Assembly (NCBI RefSeq): GCF_000341245.1
Contig: NZ_ANAD01000201.1
Span: forward strand, 19,025 to 61,434
DNA from: Nocardiopsis halophila DSM 44494
Lineage (GTDB): Bacteria > Actinomycetota > Actinomycetes > Streptosporangiales > Streptosporangiaceae
DNA: 42,410 bases
Direction of reading: 5' to 3'
The notes beneath the pieces were generated by a model. It worked only from the letters and a program-made list of their open reading frames with translations. It did no database searches and had not been told where the DNA came from. A program made the position numbers and the translations under genes. Shown here one piece after another: positions 31,836 to 40,880 of this stretch. Every line of letters starts with the position of its first letter. Within the stretch, counting starts at the first letter, position 1.

Positions 31836-34100
31836 CTAAAGCGTCAGCGGGCGGCGGTAGGAGGCGTCGACGGGGCTCCTCGATGGGTGGAGGGGGTGGG
31901 GTTCGAGGAGGAGGTACGGGCGCCTCCTGGGGCGGGTGTACCGGTGGGTCCTGCGGTACCACTCGTTGTCGCCGGCCATCCAGGTCTTCAGGGCTTCCAC
32001 ATGCCTGTGGACGGCCTCTCGGGTCGGGGCGTCGAGGGACGTCCGGTCGAGGGCCGACGGCAGGTCGGCCTCCGCGCTGCGGAAGTCGGCCACGCGCTCG
32101 GTGAACAGGGCGTAGGCCAGGTCGACCGCCTCCTGCACCGTGCAGTCGAGGAATCGGCGGATCGCCACCACCCCGTTGGCGGCCCCGTCCTCCTCTTCGG
32201 TCTCCTTGCGGTAGGAGTGGACGTCGTTGCGGATCCCCACCGTGTCGGCGAACGCCGCGTGCAAGGGGTGGAGAAGGGCCGATCCGAGCAGGGCCTGGAG
32301 GCCTGAGGAGTGGGGCCCCTCAGCGGAGGCGTGCAGCATCAGGGCGATGGACAGGTCCGCCCTGGACGTCGTGCGGCGCGTTTCGAGGTGGTCGACGGGA
32401 TCGAGCGTCCGTACCCGGATCATGTCGTCCAGCTCCCACAGGTGGGATCGGGCGAAGGCGACGACGCCGGAGCGGAACCGTCTCCGCAGGCCCTCCGGCA
32501 TGTCGGGGGAGGTCGTGCGCCACAGGTCGGCAACGGCGGCTTCGATCCGGTCGCGACGGTTGCGGGGCGGAGCAGGCACGCGAGACGCGCAGGGCACGTC
32601 TGTGAGGGGCATGAGGGCGGGCAGGCGGCTGACGAACGCGCGTGCGGCGGCGAGCTCCCCCTCGTCGTTCAGAACCGGTCCGGTGGCCGACGCGAAATGG
32701 TCGTCGACGGCCATGAGGCAGACGTTCCAGAGCGCCGCCTGGCACAGCCGCTCCTCGGTCGCGTCGGGAAGCGTCAGGGCGGTGAGGAGTGGGACATCGT
32801 CTGCGGTGAAGGTGTGCTCGGTCCAGACGGGTGCGGTCGGCGCGTCCGTGCTCGTGGAGATGAGGCCGACCCCGCGCGCCCATCGGCGGGCCCTCTTCCG
32901 TGCGGAGTCGACGTGCGGATTGATCCGGTGCGTCCACGGCAGTTCGAAGGGCGGGAGCCGGAACGGGTGGCCGAGAGAGGACGGGGGAAAGGTCGGCGGC
33001 CGGGCGGCTGAAGGGGCGGCAGGGCGGAGGGGGAGGACGGCCGCCCCCTGCCCCGTCCGCCTCGCCTGCCTCATCGATGCGCGGTACCGGCCCGACCTCT
33101 GGTGCCACTCGACGATCCCGGCCTGCCAGTCCTGCAGCCCCCTGAGGTAGTCCGCGATCGCCGCGCACTCCCTCGGGGCCAGGTCGTGGTCGGCCAGCCA
33201 GGCCGGCGCTTCGGACGCCGACATCTCCTCGAAGCGCCGCATCCTCGCGGTGCGCAGCCCGTTCACCCGCTCGGCCGCCTCCTGCGGCGGGACGCCGAGA
33301 GCGTACTCCAGCGCCGACACGGCGTTGTCCAGCGCCCCCTCGTCCTCGGTCTCCCTGCGATAGGAGTAGAGGTCGTTCACCAGGTGCGCCGCGTCCGAGA
33401 AGCATGCGCGCAGGGAGGCGAACCGCCGCGTCCTCAGCACCCGGCCGGGCGGCGCCTCAGGGCAGGTGACAGCGACCAGCTGCATCGCCCATACCGCCGC
33501 GCCCGATTCCCTCCGCCGGGAGAACAGCCGCAATGGGTGGGGAGCCGATACGCCCGGCATCCCTTGCAGGCCGGACTCGGAGACGATGAGCGCGCGCGTC
33601 GCCGCGGCGAAGCCGTCGAGCAGGTGTTCCGGGGCGGTCGCCTCCGTGCGCGGCCAGAGATCGGCGAGCCCGGCCTCAGAGGCGGAACGCGGACAGTCGG
33701 CAGGCGGTGCCTTCCCGTCGAGGAACCGCGCCAGGCGTTCGGCACGCTCCGCGGCGCAGTACCGACCGTGCCGACCGTGCAGGCCGTACCGACCTTGCCG
33801 GCCGTCCCGGAGATCGCGGCGGAATCGGTCGGCCGTGAAGAACAGCCACGTGTACCACTGGGTGAGCAATTCGAGCTCCGAAGCCGATGCGTCGGGATGC
33901 GCATAGGCACCCAGGAGGCCGGTGTCCATGGAGTCGAATTCCTCCTCCGACCACGCCGCCCCTGCCCGCCCCCTCTGACCGGCGAGCATGCCCACCCCTT
34001 TGGCCCACTCTCTTCCACAGGCGCGGGCCGCTTGGATATTGACGTTCAATCGCGCCGGATACGGGCGGTACAGATCGGGGACGACATAGGGCTGCGCCAT
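31836..34100 (-). CDS. Tandem terpene synthase, geosmin-synthase-like
   Basis: 754-aa protein with two class I terpene synthase domains (about 1-345 and 395-730), the size and N-terminal style (PYPARLN) of germacradienol/geosmin synthase. Class I domains need an Asp-rich motif and an NSE triad for Mg-diphosphate binding. The N-domain has the NSE (NDLYSYRRE) but its Asp-rich motif reads FFTADRFRRD instead of the usual DDHFLE. The C-domain has VDDHFAS and NDVHSYRKE. So the second domain looks competent and the first doubtful, the reverse of what is critical in geosmin synthase. Substrate (probably FPP) and product are unknown. A Pro/Arg-rich linker separates the domains. The ATG at 34100 has GGAG about 10 nt upstream. 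Confidence 0.85.
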   Translation of the reverse strand: MAQPYVVPDLYRPYPARLNVNIQAARACGREWAKGVGMLAGQRGRAGAAWSEEEFDSMDTGLLGAYAHPDASASELELLTQWYTWLFFTADRFRRDLRDGRQGRYGLHGRHGRYCAAERAERLARFLDGKAPPADCPRSASEAGLADLWPRTEATAPEHLLDGFAAATRALIVSESGLQGMPGVSAPHPLRLFSRRRESGAAVWAMQLVAVTCPEAPPGRVLRTRRFASLRACFSDAAHLVNDLYSYRRETEDEGALDNAVSALEYALGVPPQEAAERVNGLRTARMRRFEEMSASEAPAWLADHDLAPRECAAIADYLRGLQDWQAGIVEWHQRSGRYRASMRQARRTGQGAAVLPLRPAAPSAARPPTFPPSSLGHPFRLPPFELPWTHRINPHVDSARKRARRWARGVGLISTSTDAPTAPVWTEHTFTADDVPLLTALTLPDATEERLCQAALWNVCLMAVDDHFASATGPVLNDEGELAAARAFVSRLPALMPLTDVPCASRVPAPPRNRRDRIEAAVADLWRTTSPDMPEGLRRRFRSGVVAFARSHLWELDDMIRVRTLDPVDHLETRRTTSRADLSIALMLHASAEGPHSSGLQALLGSALLHPLHAAFADTVGIRNDVHSYRKETEEEDGAANGVVAIRRFLDCTVQEAVDLAYALFTERVADFRSAEADLPSALDRTSLDAPTREAVHRHVEALKTWMAGDNEWYRRTHRYTRPRRRPYLLLEPHPLHPSRSPVDASYRRPLTL

Positions 34101-34304
34101 GGGCCCGGCTCCGCTCTCTACGGGTCAGGAGACTCCCCTCTGCGGTCAACCCTGCTCGGAGCGCACATGCCGCGTCAACGCGAACGGAGAATGACGGGAC
34201 GTTGTACCGGTTTTCCCGGATAGCGGACGAAACACCGTTTTCCTCCCGCCCGTTTCTCGCGCATCCGCCTGCGGATGCGCCGACCGCGCGGCTACTCTCC
34301 CGCC

Positions 34305-35411
34305 ATGGGAAGCCGAGCGCATTACGTGATCATCGAAGACGGCCGCCACCGGAACCTCTACTCCCAGTGGGGCGCACACGAAATCGACCTGGACCTTCTC
34401 CCCGGCCCCGGAAGCGCCCTCCGGTTCGCCCGGGCGCAGCATCCCGTCGAGGCCTGGACGGACGCCGAGATGTGCGACGGGGCCGCCCTGTTCGACCTGG
34501 ACACCCGCACACTGCTCTGGTTCGGCCACTGCGACGGCGACCCCGCGGTCCGCACGGCCGCCCTCATGGCTCTGCGCCGCACCTGGCCCGGCTGGACGGT
34601 GGAGTGGGCCTACAACGGCCTGATGGACGTGGTGGCCCGCCTCGGCACGGACCCCGCCGCGATCCGGGCGCCGCGCGCCATGCCCGTGGCCGACGACCTG
34701 CGCACCCCCGAGGACTTCCACGCGGCCTTCCCTCAGATGCGCCTGAGCCCCGAGGCGTACCCTCCCGGCTCCCTGCTCCCCCGGGAACTGCCGCTCGGCC
34801 CGATCGGCCTCGGGGAGGCGGACCCGGACGAGCCATGGGGTTCCGTCCTGCTCACCGTTCGGCAGGAGGGCCGCGTCAGCGCCTATGACGTGGACGGCAC
34901 GCCGGCGATCATCGCGGAGAACGGGGCGGAGCGCGTGTTCGAGTACCTCGCCTCCTGGACCCCCCGCACCCGCCTGCCGCGGCCCCCCGTCGCCGGCGTC
35001 CACCTGGACGCGGACGCGCGCCGGGCCGGCGTCTGGACCTCGTACCCGGACCTGCTCGGCGAACCGGCCATGTCCGCCGCGCTCTGGCCCTCCTGGCGGT
35101 GGGACCTGTGGCAGGACCGGTCCGGCGAGCAGCTCGATCGCTGCGACGGCGCGGTGGAGGTCCCCGCCCCCGACCTCTGCGCGGGGTTCGACCGCCTCTC
35201 CGAGCGCTTCACCAAGCACCAGGACGGCGGTTCCGCGGTGGAGGGGATCTCCATGCTGCTCTCGGTGGTCGGCGGCCTGCGGGCCGCGGCCGAGGAGCAG
35301 GGGGCCCGACTCCGCGCCGATACCGGTGCCGCCATGCTGCACCGACCGATCGACCTCGAAGAGCACGAGCGGAAGGCGACCGAGACGGCGATCGAGGAGG
35401 TCCGGCCCTGA
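34305..35411 (+). CDS. Hypothetical actinobacterial protein
   Basis: 368-aa soluble protein, divergent from the terpene synthase. It begins MGSRAHYVIIEDG and is rich in Trp and Asp with WFGHCDGD and WPSWRWDLWQD stretches. No membrane helix, signal peptide or known catalytic motif. ATG 34305 lacks a strong ribosome binding site and may be leaderless or start nearby. No function assigned. The 204-nt divergent gap shows no clear regulatory site. Confidence 0.75.
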   Translation: MGSRAHYVIIEDGRHRNLYSQWGAHEIDLDLLPGPGSALRFARAQHPVEAWTDAEMCDGAALFDLDTRTLLWFGHCDGDPAVRTAALMALRRTWPGWTVEWAYNGLMDVVARLGTDPAAIRAPRAMPVADDLRTPEDFHAAFPQMRLSPEAYPPGSLLPRELPLGPIGLGEADPDEPWGSVLLTVRQEGRVSAYDVDGTPAIIAENGAERVFEYLASWTPRTRLPRPPVAGVHLDADARRAGVWTSYPDLLGEPAMSAALWPSWRWDLWQDRSGEQLDRCDGAVEVPAPDLCAGFDRLSERFTKHQDGGSAVEGISMLLSVVGGLRAAAEEQGARLRADTGAAMLHRPIDLEEHERKATETAIEEVRP

Positions 35412-35497
35412 GCCGGGATTCGCCCCCGGAGTCCGGCCGGGTCCGTGGAGCCGCCCCGTTCCGCGGTTTCCCCGTCCCCGGATTCCCCGTCGGCGCG

Positions 35498-35537
35498 GAA
35501 ATGTCGACAAATCGACGAATCGACGTGGAGACATTTC
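35498..35537 (-). repeat. Inverted repeat with AATCGACG direct repeats, downstream of encapsulin
   Basis: Arms GAAATGTC (35498-35505) and GACATTTC (35530-35537) enclose repeats of the AATCGAC type. It lies 85 nt beyond the encapsulin stop and may be a terminator or a protein-binding site. A 52-codon frame crossing it is not convincing as a gene. Confidence 0.35.
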
Positions 35538-35622
35538 CAACGGAACCCTCAGACGACTTTATCGGTTCCGCTCTTTCCGTGGGGCGGGTGACCGAAATCG
35601 GCACCCGCGCCGCGGACGCCCG

Positions 35623-36429
35623 CTATGCCGGGAGCGGCACCGCGGCCTCGGCCGCGTAGAGCAGGAACGCCAGGGTCTCGCGCAGGTAGAGGCGGACCTG
35701 GGTGGCGTCGTGGTCCAGGTACCCGATGGACAGGTCCTCCCCCAGGCGCAGCTCGAAGTCGCCGCCCCGCAGCGACAGCACGAGGCCGCCGGAGAGCGAC
35801 GGCGCCCACACGATTCCGCCGTCCACGAGCTCCTTCAGGTGGTCCCTCACCGGGTAGCCGTGGATGCTCGTGTCGGACACCGCCGTATAGGCGTCGGCGT
35901 CCAACAGCAGGGCATAGGGCCCGTCGACGCCCTGTTCGCGCAGCAGGCGCAGGGCCCGCCCGACGGCGTCGGGGTACTCGCGCACCGACTCCGGCAGCGG
36001 CACCGCGGCGTTGGAGGAGCCGGAGGCGATGCCGGTGAACCCTGCCGCCTCGTAGCCGTGGAAGACCGCGGTGTCCTCGGCCAGCGCCATGCTCTTCACC
36101 GCGTCCTTCACCGGCTGCCAGTCGGCGTCCTTCGCCCCGCGCTCCACGGCGTCGATCTCTTCGCGGCTCAGCACGAAAGTGATCTCCAACTCGACCAACG
36201 GCACGGACTCCCGCACACGGGCGAGGACGTCCTCGCCCGGGGGAGCCGCGGGATAGGACCGCCCAGTGCCCACCGATGCCAGGTCCGACCCGACCGGGTC
36301 GGGCACGTCGACCACCTTGCGGGCGGCCGCATGGCGCCGGAAGGTCCGGCGAGCCTCCTCCTCCAGGTCGGCCCATGCGGCGCCGGAGACCGGCGCCAAC
36401 CACCGGTGGAGGTTGTCTCGCGTGCCCAT
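35623..36429 (-). CDS. Encapsulin shell protein, family 1
   Basis: 268-aa HK97-fold nanocompartment subunit. Recognisable from the N-terminal LHRWLAPVSGAAWADLEEEARRT, the VPLVELEITFVLSREEIDAVERG segment, GYEAAGFTGI and the C-terminal LSIGYLDHDATQVRLYLRETL, at the usual family length. It self-assembles into a protein shell that loads cargo bearing a short C-terminal peptide. The ATG at 36429 has GGAGG 6 nt upstream. It follows the DyP peroxidase gene by 79 nt; they form a cargo-shell operon. Confidence 0.95.
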   Translation of the reverse strand: MGTRDNLHRWLAPVSGAAWADLEEEARRTFRRHAAARKVVDVPDPVGSDLASVGTGRSYPAAPPGEDVLARVRESVPLVELEITFVLSREEIDAVERGAKDADWQPVKDAVKSMALAEDTAVFHGYEAAGFTGIASGSSNAAVPLPESVREYPDAVGRALRLLREQGVDGPYALLLDADAYTAVSDTSIHGYPVRDHLKELVDGGIVWAPSLSGGLVLSLRGGDFELRLGEDLSIGYLDHDATQVRLYLRETLAFLLYAAEAAVPLPA

Positions 36430-36508
36430 TCGGGCCTCCTCTCCGTCGTCTGCGTCGTCCGGGTCAGAGCGGGTCCTGTGTGCGCGGCCCTGCGCGCTCC
36501 TCAGGGCC

Positions 36509-37507
36509 TCAGAGGCCTCGCAGGCCGCCGATCCCCAGGGACCCGCTGCCGGACCCGTCCCGGGGCGCGTCCGGCATGTCGTCGAGGAAGTCGAGCGTGG
36601 GGACGTGGAACAGCCCTCCGGTGAGCGCCGTGGAGAAGTCGAGGATCCGGTCGTACGTGCCCGGCGGATCCCCGATGAACATGTTCTCCAGCATCCGCTC
36701 GGTCACATCCGGCGTGGAGGAGTAGCCGATGAAGTAGGTACCGAACTCCTCCTCCCCCACCCGGCCGAACGGCATGTTGTGCCGGACGATCTTGCGCTCG
36801 GTGCCGTCCGGGTCCGTGATGGTGTTCAGCGCGACGTGCGAGTCCGCGGGCTTGGCGTCGTCGTCCATCTCGATGTCGGTGAGCTTGGTGCGGCCGATGA
36901 CCGCCTCCTGCCGCTCGGTCGTCAGCGCCTGCCAGGCCGCCATGTCGTGGAGGTACTTCTGAATGATCACGTAGCTGCCGCCGGCGAAGGCCGGGTCCTC
37001 GTCGCCGATGCGCACCGAGTCCTCGGCCTCGGTGTCGGTGGGGTTCTCCGTGCCGTCGACGAACCCCAGCAGGTCGCGCTCGTCGAAGTAGCGGAACCCG
37101 TGCACCTCATCGACGATGCGCAGCGCCGGCCCCGCGGCCGCGGTGATCTGCAGGGCCAGTTCGAAGCAGACGTCCATCTGCCCCGCGCGGATGTGGAAGA
37201 GCAGGTCGCCGGGGGTGGACGGGGCGCGGTGCACCCCGCCGTCCAGCTCCCGGAACGGGTGCAGGCCCGCCGGGCGCGGCCCGGTGAAGAGCCGGTCCCA
37301 CGCCGCCGACCCGATCCCGGCCACGCAGGCCAGCCCGCTGTTCAGGTTGCGGAAGCCCACGGACCGCTGCAGCGCCTCCAGCGACCCCAGCACCTCGCGC
37401 GCGCCGTCCTCGCCGCCGGGCGGGACGACCGCGGTCAGGAAGATCGCGGAGCGGGTCAGCGGCGCCAGCACCGGCTGCGGCCGGGGGCGCCCGGGGGCGC
37501 TGGGCAT
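36509..37507 (-). CDS. DyP-type heme peroxidase, encapsulin cargo
   Basis: 332-aa dye-decolorizing peroxidase. Distal GFVDGTENP (148-156, catalytic Asp151), the heme-ligand His in DSHVALN (His224) and the distal Arg in KIVRHNMPFG (Arg242) are present, so an active H2O2-dependent oxidase is expected. The final residues GSLGIGGLRGL form an encapsulin targeting peptide after a flexible Gly/Ser linker, so it is packaged in the shell encoded next. The ATG at 37507 has GAGGAGA upstream. Diverges from the OmpA-domain lipoprotein. Confidence 0.95.
   Translation of the reverse strand: MPSAPGRPRPQPVLAPLTRSAIFLTAVVPPGGEDGAREVLGSLEALQRSVGFRNLNSGLACVAGIGSAAWDRLFTGPRPAGLHPFRELDGGVHRAPSTPGDLLFHIRAGQMDVCFELALQITAAAGPALRIVDEVHGFRYFDERDLLGFVDGTENPTDTEAEDSVRIGDEDPAFAGGSYVIIQKYLHDMAAWQALTTERQEAVIGRTKLTDIEMDDDAKPADSHVALNTITDPDGTERKIVRHNMPFGRVGEEEFGTYFIGYSSTPDVTERMLENMFIGDPPGTYDRILDFSTALTGGLFHVPTLDFLDDMPDAPRDGSGSGSLGIGGLRGL
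36512..36544 (-). other. Encapsulin cargo-loading peptide of the DyP peroxidase
   Basis: Codes for the last 11 residues, GSLGIGGLRGL, matching the known SLxIGSLKG-type targeting tails. Confidence 0.85.
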
Positions 37508-37802
37508 GGGCTCTCCTCGCGGTCGGCGGTTCCGCCCGCCGGCCGCCGGGGCCGGGAGCGGGCGCGTCCCCACCGGGTCTACCCGTGGCAGGTCAATGCG
37601 GGGTCGGCCGCGGCCCGGCTGCGGGTCAAGGCGGCGCGGTGCGACGCGGAGGCGGCACAGGGGCCGCACAGGAACGGCACGGAGACGAAGCGGCGCGGGG
37701 CCGGACCGAGCGGACCCGGGAGGCCCCGTTTCGCGCCGACGCGCCCGTGTGCCCCAGGATGTTGACCGACACGTCCCCCTCAAACGATCGGAGTTCACCC
37801 GC

Positions 37803-39389
37803 ATGGCGCGGAAACGGGCCCTCTCTGCGGTGGCGCTGGCGGTGTCGGGCGCTCTCCTGTTGAGCGGTTGCAGCGGCGACTGGTCCGACTGGTTCGGAGG
37901 CGGCCCGCCGGAGGTCACGGAGGAGTTCCCCTACACCAAGGAAGGGCGCATCTTCCAGGACACCGGGCAGGACAACGAGATGCGCTTCTCCATCACCGGT
38001 CTGGAACGCACCGACGACTACACGGTGATGCACTACGAGATCTCCTACCCCGATGGCTTCAACGGTGCGAACCGCAACCTGAGCATGCCCCACACGCTCG
38101 TCGACACGGTCACCGGGCGGGCCTGGCGCCAGTACTTCGACGCCGACGGTCTCAAGTACGGGTCGGTCAGCCCCAACGGGGACGGCCTGTACCCGGTGCA
38201 CGACGGCGTCACCAACGAGTACCGGCGCTACTTCCCCCGCCTCCCCGACGAGGTCCGGCAGGTGACGTTCGTCGGCAGCGGCCTGGGGGCGATGACCGGC
38301 ATCCCCGTCCAGGACGTCGAGGAGGAGCGGGCCGACCCGGAGGACCCCAACGGGCCGGACCACCTGACCGTCGACGATCCGCCGCCCGCCGGCGAGGACC
38401 TGGTCTTCGAGAACCGCCGCCCCGGGGAGGACGCCACCGCCGAGGAGGGCGAGGTGGAGAGCTTCGTGGACTCGGAGATCGCCTCGACCACCCGTGACGG
38501 CGACACCGAGACCATCTCGCTGCACTCCGACGTCATGTTCGAGTTCGACGAGTACGAGCTGACGGCCGAGGCCGAGGACGTCGTGCGGCAGGCCGCCGCG
38601 TCGCTGGCCGCCAACGTCGACCCGGACGACCCCGCCATCACCGTGATCGGCCACACCGACGGCAAGGGCACAGACGCCTACAACCAGACCCTGTCGGAGA
38701 AGCGCGCGGAGACCGTCCGGGACCTGTTGCAGGAGGAGATCGACGGGGACTACACCTACGAGGTGGAGGGGCGCGGCAGCAAGGAGCCGATCGCCCGTGA
38801 GGGCGGTCCCGACGACGAGCAGGCGCGCGCCCGCAACCGCCGGGTGGAGTTCTCCTACACCGTCACCACCGCCGACGAGGAGGACGTCGAGGAGGAGGAC
38901 CAGGCGGTCGACGGCGGCCTGGGCGTGGCCGACCGCCACGTGAACTGGCCCGCCCCGTTCAGCGACGACCCGGGCGGCGCGGCCGCGAGCACCGAGAAGG
39001 ACGGCGTGACGCTGGACGTGTACCCGCTGGTGCGGGACGGCGCCTACGTGATCGGCACGGTGGAGCTGACCAACACCACCGACGAGGCCCTCACTCCGGA
39101 CATGGGCGGCCTGGACCAGAAGGTCGCCGGCGGGCCCGAGCAGTTCAGCAAGGGCTCTCTGGGCGGCTTCCAGCTTCTGGAGCCCGAGACGGGGCTGGTG
39201 CGGTACGTGGCGCAGATGAACTTCGGCGACGGTGTCTACGACGGCTTCGCCGAGGAGGTGCACCGGCTCCAGCCCGGCAACACCTACCAGCTGGTCGCCG
39301 TGTTCCCGGCTCCCGGCAAGGACGTCGAGGAACTGGACCTGCGCGCCGGACCCTTCGGCGTGCTGGAGGACGTACCGGTGGAGGGCTGA
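37803..39389 (+). CDS. Lipoprotein with OmpA-like peptidoglycan-binding domain
   Basis: 528-aa exported lipoprotein. Signal peptide with lipobox LLSGC (lipidated Cys23), a beta-rich N-terminal region (about 40-210), an OmpA/MotB-type domain (about 235-355: MFEFDEYELT, ITVIGHTDGKGT, and the ARARNRRVEFSY end) that binds peptidoglycan, an acidic linker, and a C-terminal beta domain (about 390-528). Start ATG 37803 with GGAG 9 nt upstream. Predicted to tether the membrane to the cell wall in this Gram-positive organism. Its partner is unknown; a strong terminator follows. Confidence 0.9.
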   Translation: MARKRALSAVALAVSGALLLSGCSGDWSDWFGGGPPEVTEEFPYTKEGRIFQDTGQDNEMRFSITGLERTDDYTVMHYEISYPDGFNGANRNLSMPHTLVDTVTGRAWRQYFDADGLKYGSVSPNGDGLYPVHDGVTNEYRRYFPRLPDEVRQVTFVGSGLGAMTGIPVQDVEEERADPEDPNGPDHLTVDDPPPAGEDLVFENRRPGEDATAEEGEVESFVDSEIASTTRDGDTETISLHSDVMFEFDEYELTAEAEDVVRQAAASLAANVDPDDPAITVIGHTDGKGTDAYNQTLSEKRAETVRDLLQEEIDGDYTYEVEGRGSKEPIAREGGPDDEQARARNRRVEFSYTVTTADEEDVEEEDQAVDGGLGVADRHVNWPAPFSDDPGGAAASTEKDGVTLDVYPLVRDGAYVIGTVELTNTTDEALTPDMGGLDQKVAGGPEQFSKGSLGGFQLLEPETGLVRYVAQMNFGDGVYDGFAEEVHRLQPGNTYQLVAVFPAPGKDVEELDLRAGPFGVLEDVPVEG

Positions 39390-39430
39390 GGCCTTCGCCG
39401 TTCTCTGCCGGCTCTCCGCCGACGTCGTTT

Positions 39431-39462
39431 TCGGGCCGGGACACCGCGGTGTCCCGGCCCGA
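39431..39462 (+). terminator. 32-bp perfect palindrome after the OmpA-lipoprotein gene
   Basis: Arms of 16 nt (39431-39446 and 39447-39462) with outer GACGT/ACGTC partial pairing, 42 nt after the stop. Strong intrinsic terminator candidate without a T-run. Confidence 0.7.
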
Positions 39463-39624
39463 AGACGTGAGGAGGAGTCCGGCGCGCGGGCGGCGGTCCC
39501 GACGGAGCGTGCCGGTGATCGGTAGTGGTGGTTTCACCGCGTCAGGCCGCCGACAGTGGTGATCCCAGCACTATCGATGCATACCGGTGAGCCGCTGGCC
39601 TTGCGGGCGGCCTCCCAGCGACTC

Positions 39625-39651
39625 CCGGACACCTCGGTAAGGCGTGTCCGG
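39625..39651. repeat. Inverted repeat CCGGACAC / GTGTCCGG
   Basis: Eight-base arms with an 11-nt loop between the convergent genes ending at 39389 and 39704; a possible terminator for the - strand lipoprotein. The rest of the 314-nt gap holds nothing recognisable. Confidence 0.4.
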
Positions 39652-39703
39652 CGGATCCTTCCCGGAGACGTGCCGGGCCGGCGACGGGCTGCCGACCGCC
39701 TCC

Positions 39704-40394
39704 TCAGTTCCCCTGCATCCGCTGGCCCGCCTCCAGGGCGATCTGCTCCAGGTCCTGCTGTTCCAGGTCGCCGCCGGTCGCCGCGGCGGCCACGTGGACG
39801 TCGCCCGGCAGGGTGAGGAAGACGTACCGGGTGGTGTCGCCGGCGGTGGCCATGTACTCCAGCTCGCCGCCGACGGCGTCGGCGTCCTCGGAGTGGTAGG
39901 TGTCGCCGTAGACGTCCACGTCGACCTCCCAGTTGGCCTCCTCCTGCCCCGCGGAGACCTGCACCACCTGCGCCAGGTCGGTGGTGTCGACGTTGACCGC
40001 GTACACCACGGCGACCGACTCGCCCTGCCCCGACCACACGCAGCCGAGCCGCTCGCTGTCCTCGACGCCCTCGACCGCGCCGGTCTCCTCCTCCAGCTGT
40101 GCCCCGGCCGGGACGCTGCCCCCGACCAGCTCGGCGGCGCCCGCCTCGGCGCAGCTCGCGGGAAGGGCGGGGGCCTCGGCGCCCTCGGCGGCCGCCGGGT
40201 GCCTCGGCGCCCTCGGCGTCCGCCGACGGGGAGGCCGAGGGGACCACCTCGCCCAGGTCGGGCAGCTCCAGCTCGCCGACCTCGCCGCCGAAGTCGACGG
40301 ACCCGCTGCAGCCCGCCAGCAGCACACCGGCGGCGGTGAGCGCGCCGGCGGCCGACGCGGCGCGGGTCAGAGGGGAGGAGGACGGGAGGGGCAT
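39704..40394 (-). pseudogene. Lipoprotein gene with a one-base frameshift
   Basis: The ATG at 40394 (GGAGAG upstream) begins a lipoprotein signal peptide with lipobox LLAGC (Cys29), then GSVDFGGEVGELELPDLGE and a Ser/Ala/Glu linker. Near 40195-40200 the frame is lost: the rest of the protein (ALPASCAEAGAAELVGG to the end at 39704, with a folded-looking region containing ERLGCVWSGQGESVAVVY) is in another frame. The span is 691 nt, one base over a multiple of three. Removing one base in the CCGGGT stretch would join the halves into about 229 residues. The break lies between two 18-nt repeats. It may be a true pseudogene, a phase-variable gene or a sequencing error in GC-rich repeats. Function unknown. 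Confidence 0.75.
40173..40218. repeat. Two 18-nt direct repeats at the frameshift
   Basis: GCCTCGGCGCCCTCGGCG occurs at 40173-40190 and 40201-40218, offset 28 bp. A 27-bp offset would keep the lipoprotein frame open. Confidence 0.7.
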
Positions 40395-40880
40395 GGGGGA
40401 CTCTCCGGCTCGGGGCGGCTGCCGCGCGGGGATCCGGCGACATCTCGGACGACACACCGCACGGTAGCAAGAAGCGTCCGGCCCGGCGGGCCCACGCGGG
40501 TCCGGGGCCCGGTCGCACACCGGGTGCGCCCGGGGCCCGGACCGCGCCGCTCCGGCCGGTCCCACCGGGTGTGGACGGATCGCCTGCCAGGTGGCGAACA
40601 CCCGGGACACGTTCCGGAGCGGGTCGGGACACGTGTTTCGAGGCGCGCGACCGCTGGGCCCCTCCCCTGTCTCGCGCGGTTGGCGACGCCCCGTTGATCA
40701 CCCCACGTGAGCGGAATCCTTCGCCGGACAGGATCGATCTTCCCATGTTGGAATGTCAACATTCTTCGGTCACGGCTACCGGATCCGGCCAATTCCCAGG
40801 GATGCCGCTCATCCGAGCGCGCCCCGGCCGTCCGGAGCCGTTCCGGCGCGCCCGTCCCGTGGCGACTGAGGGTGAAGAGG
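40395..40880. other. 486-nt intergenic region with an ATGTTG-N6-CAACAT repeat
   Basis: Between the APH-like gene end and the lipoprotein start. ATGTTG (40745-40750) and CAACAT (40757-40762) form an inverted repeat in the only AT-rich patch; on the - strand it includes TTGACA, a possible -35 box, but no good -10 follows. GCGCGCC/GGCGCGC (40817-40851) could end the APH transcript. No gene is supported. Confidence 0.35.

Noticed and set aside
35502-35659. A 52-codon + strand frame before the encapsulin stop
   Set aside because: No ribosome binding site, overlaps the encapsulin coding end and an inverted repeat; composition typical of chance frames.
39556-39816. A short + strand frame that might be a transposase remnant
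   Set aside because: No DDE or helix-turn-helix motif and no terminal repeats of an insertion sequence; treated as non-coding.
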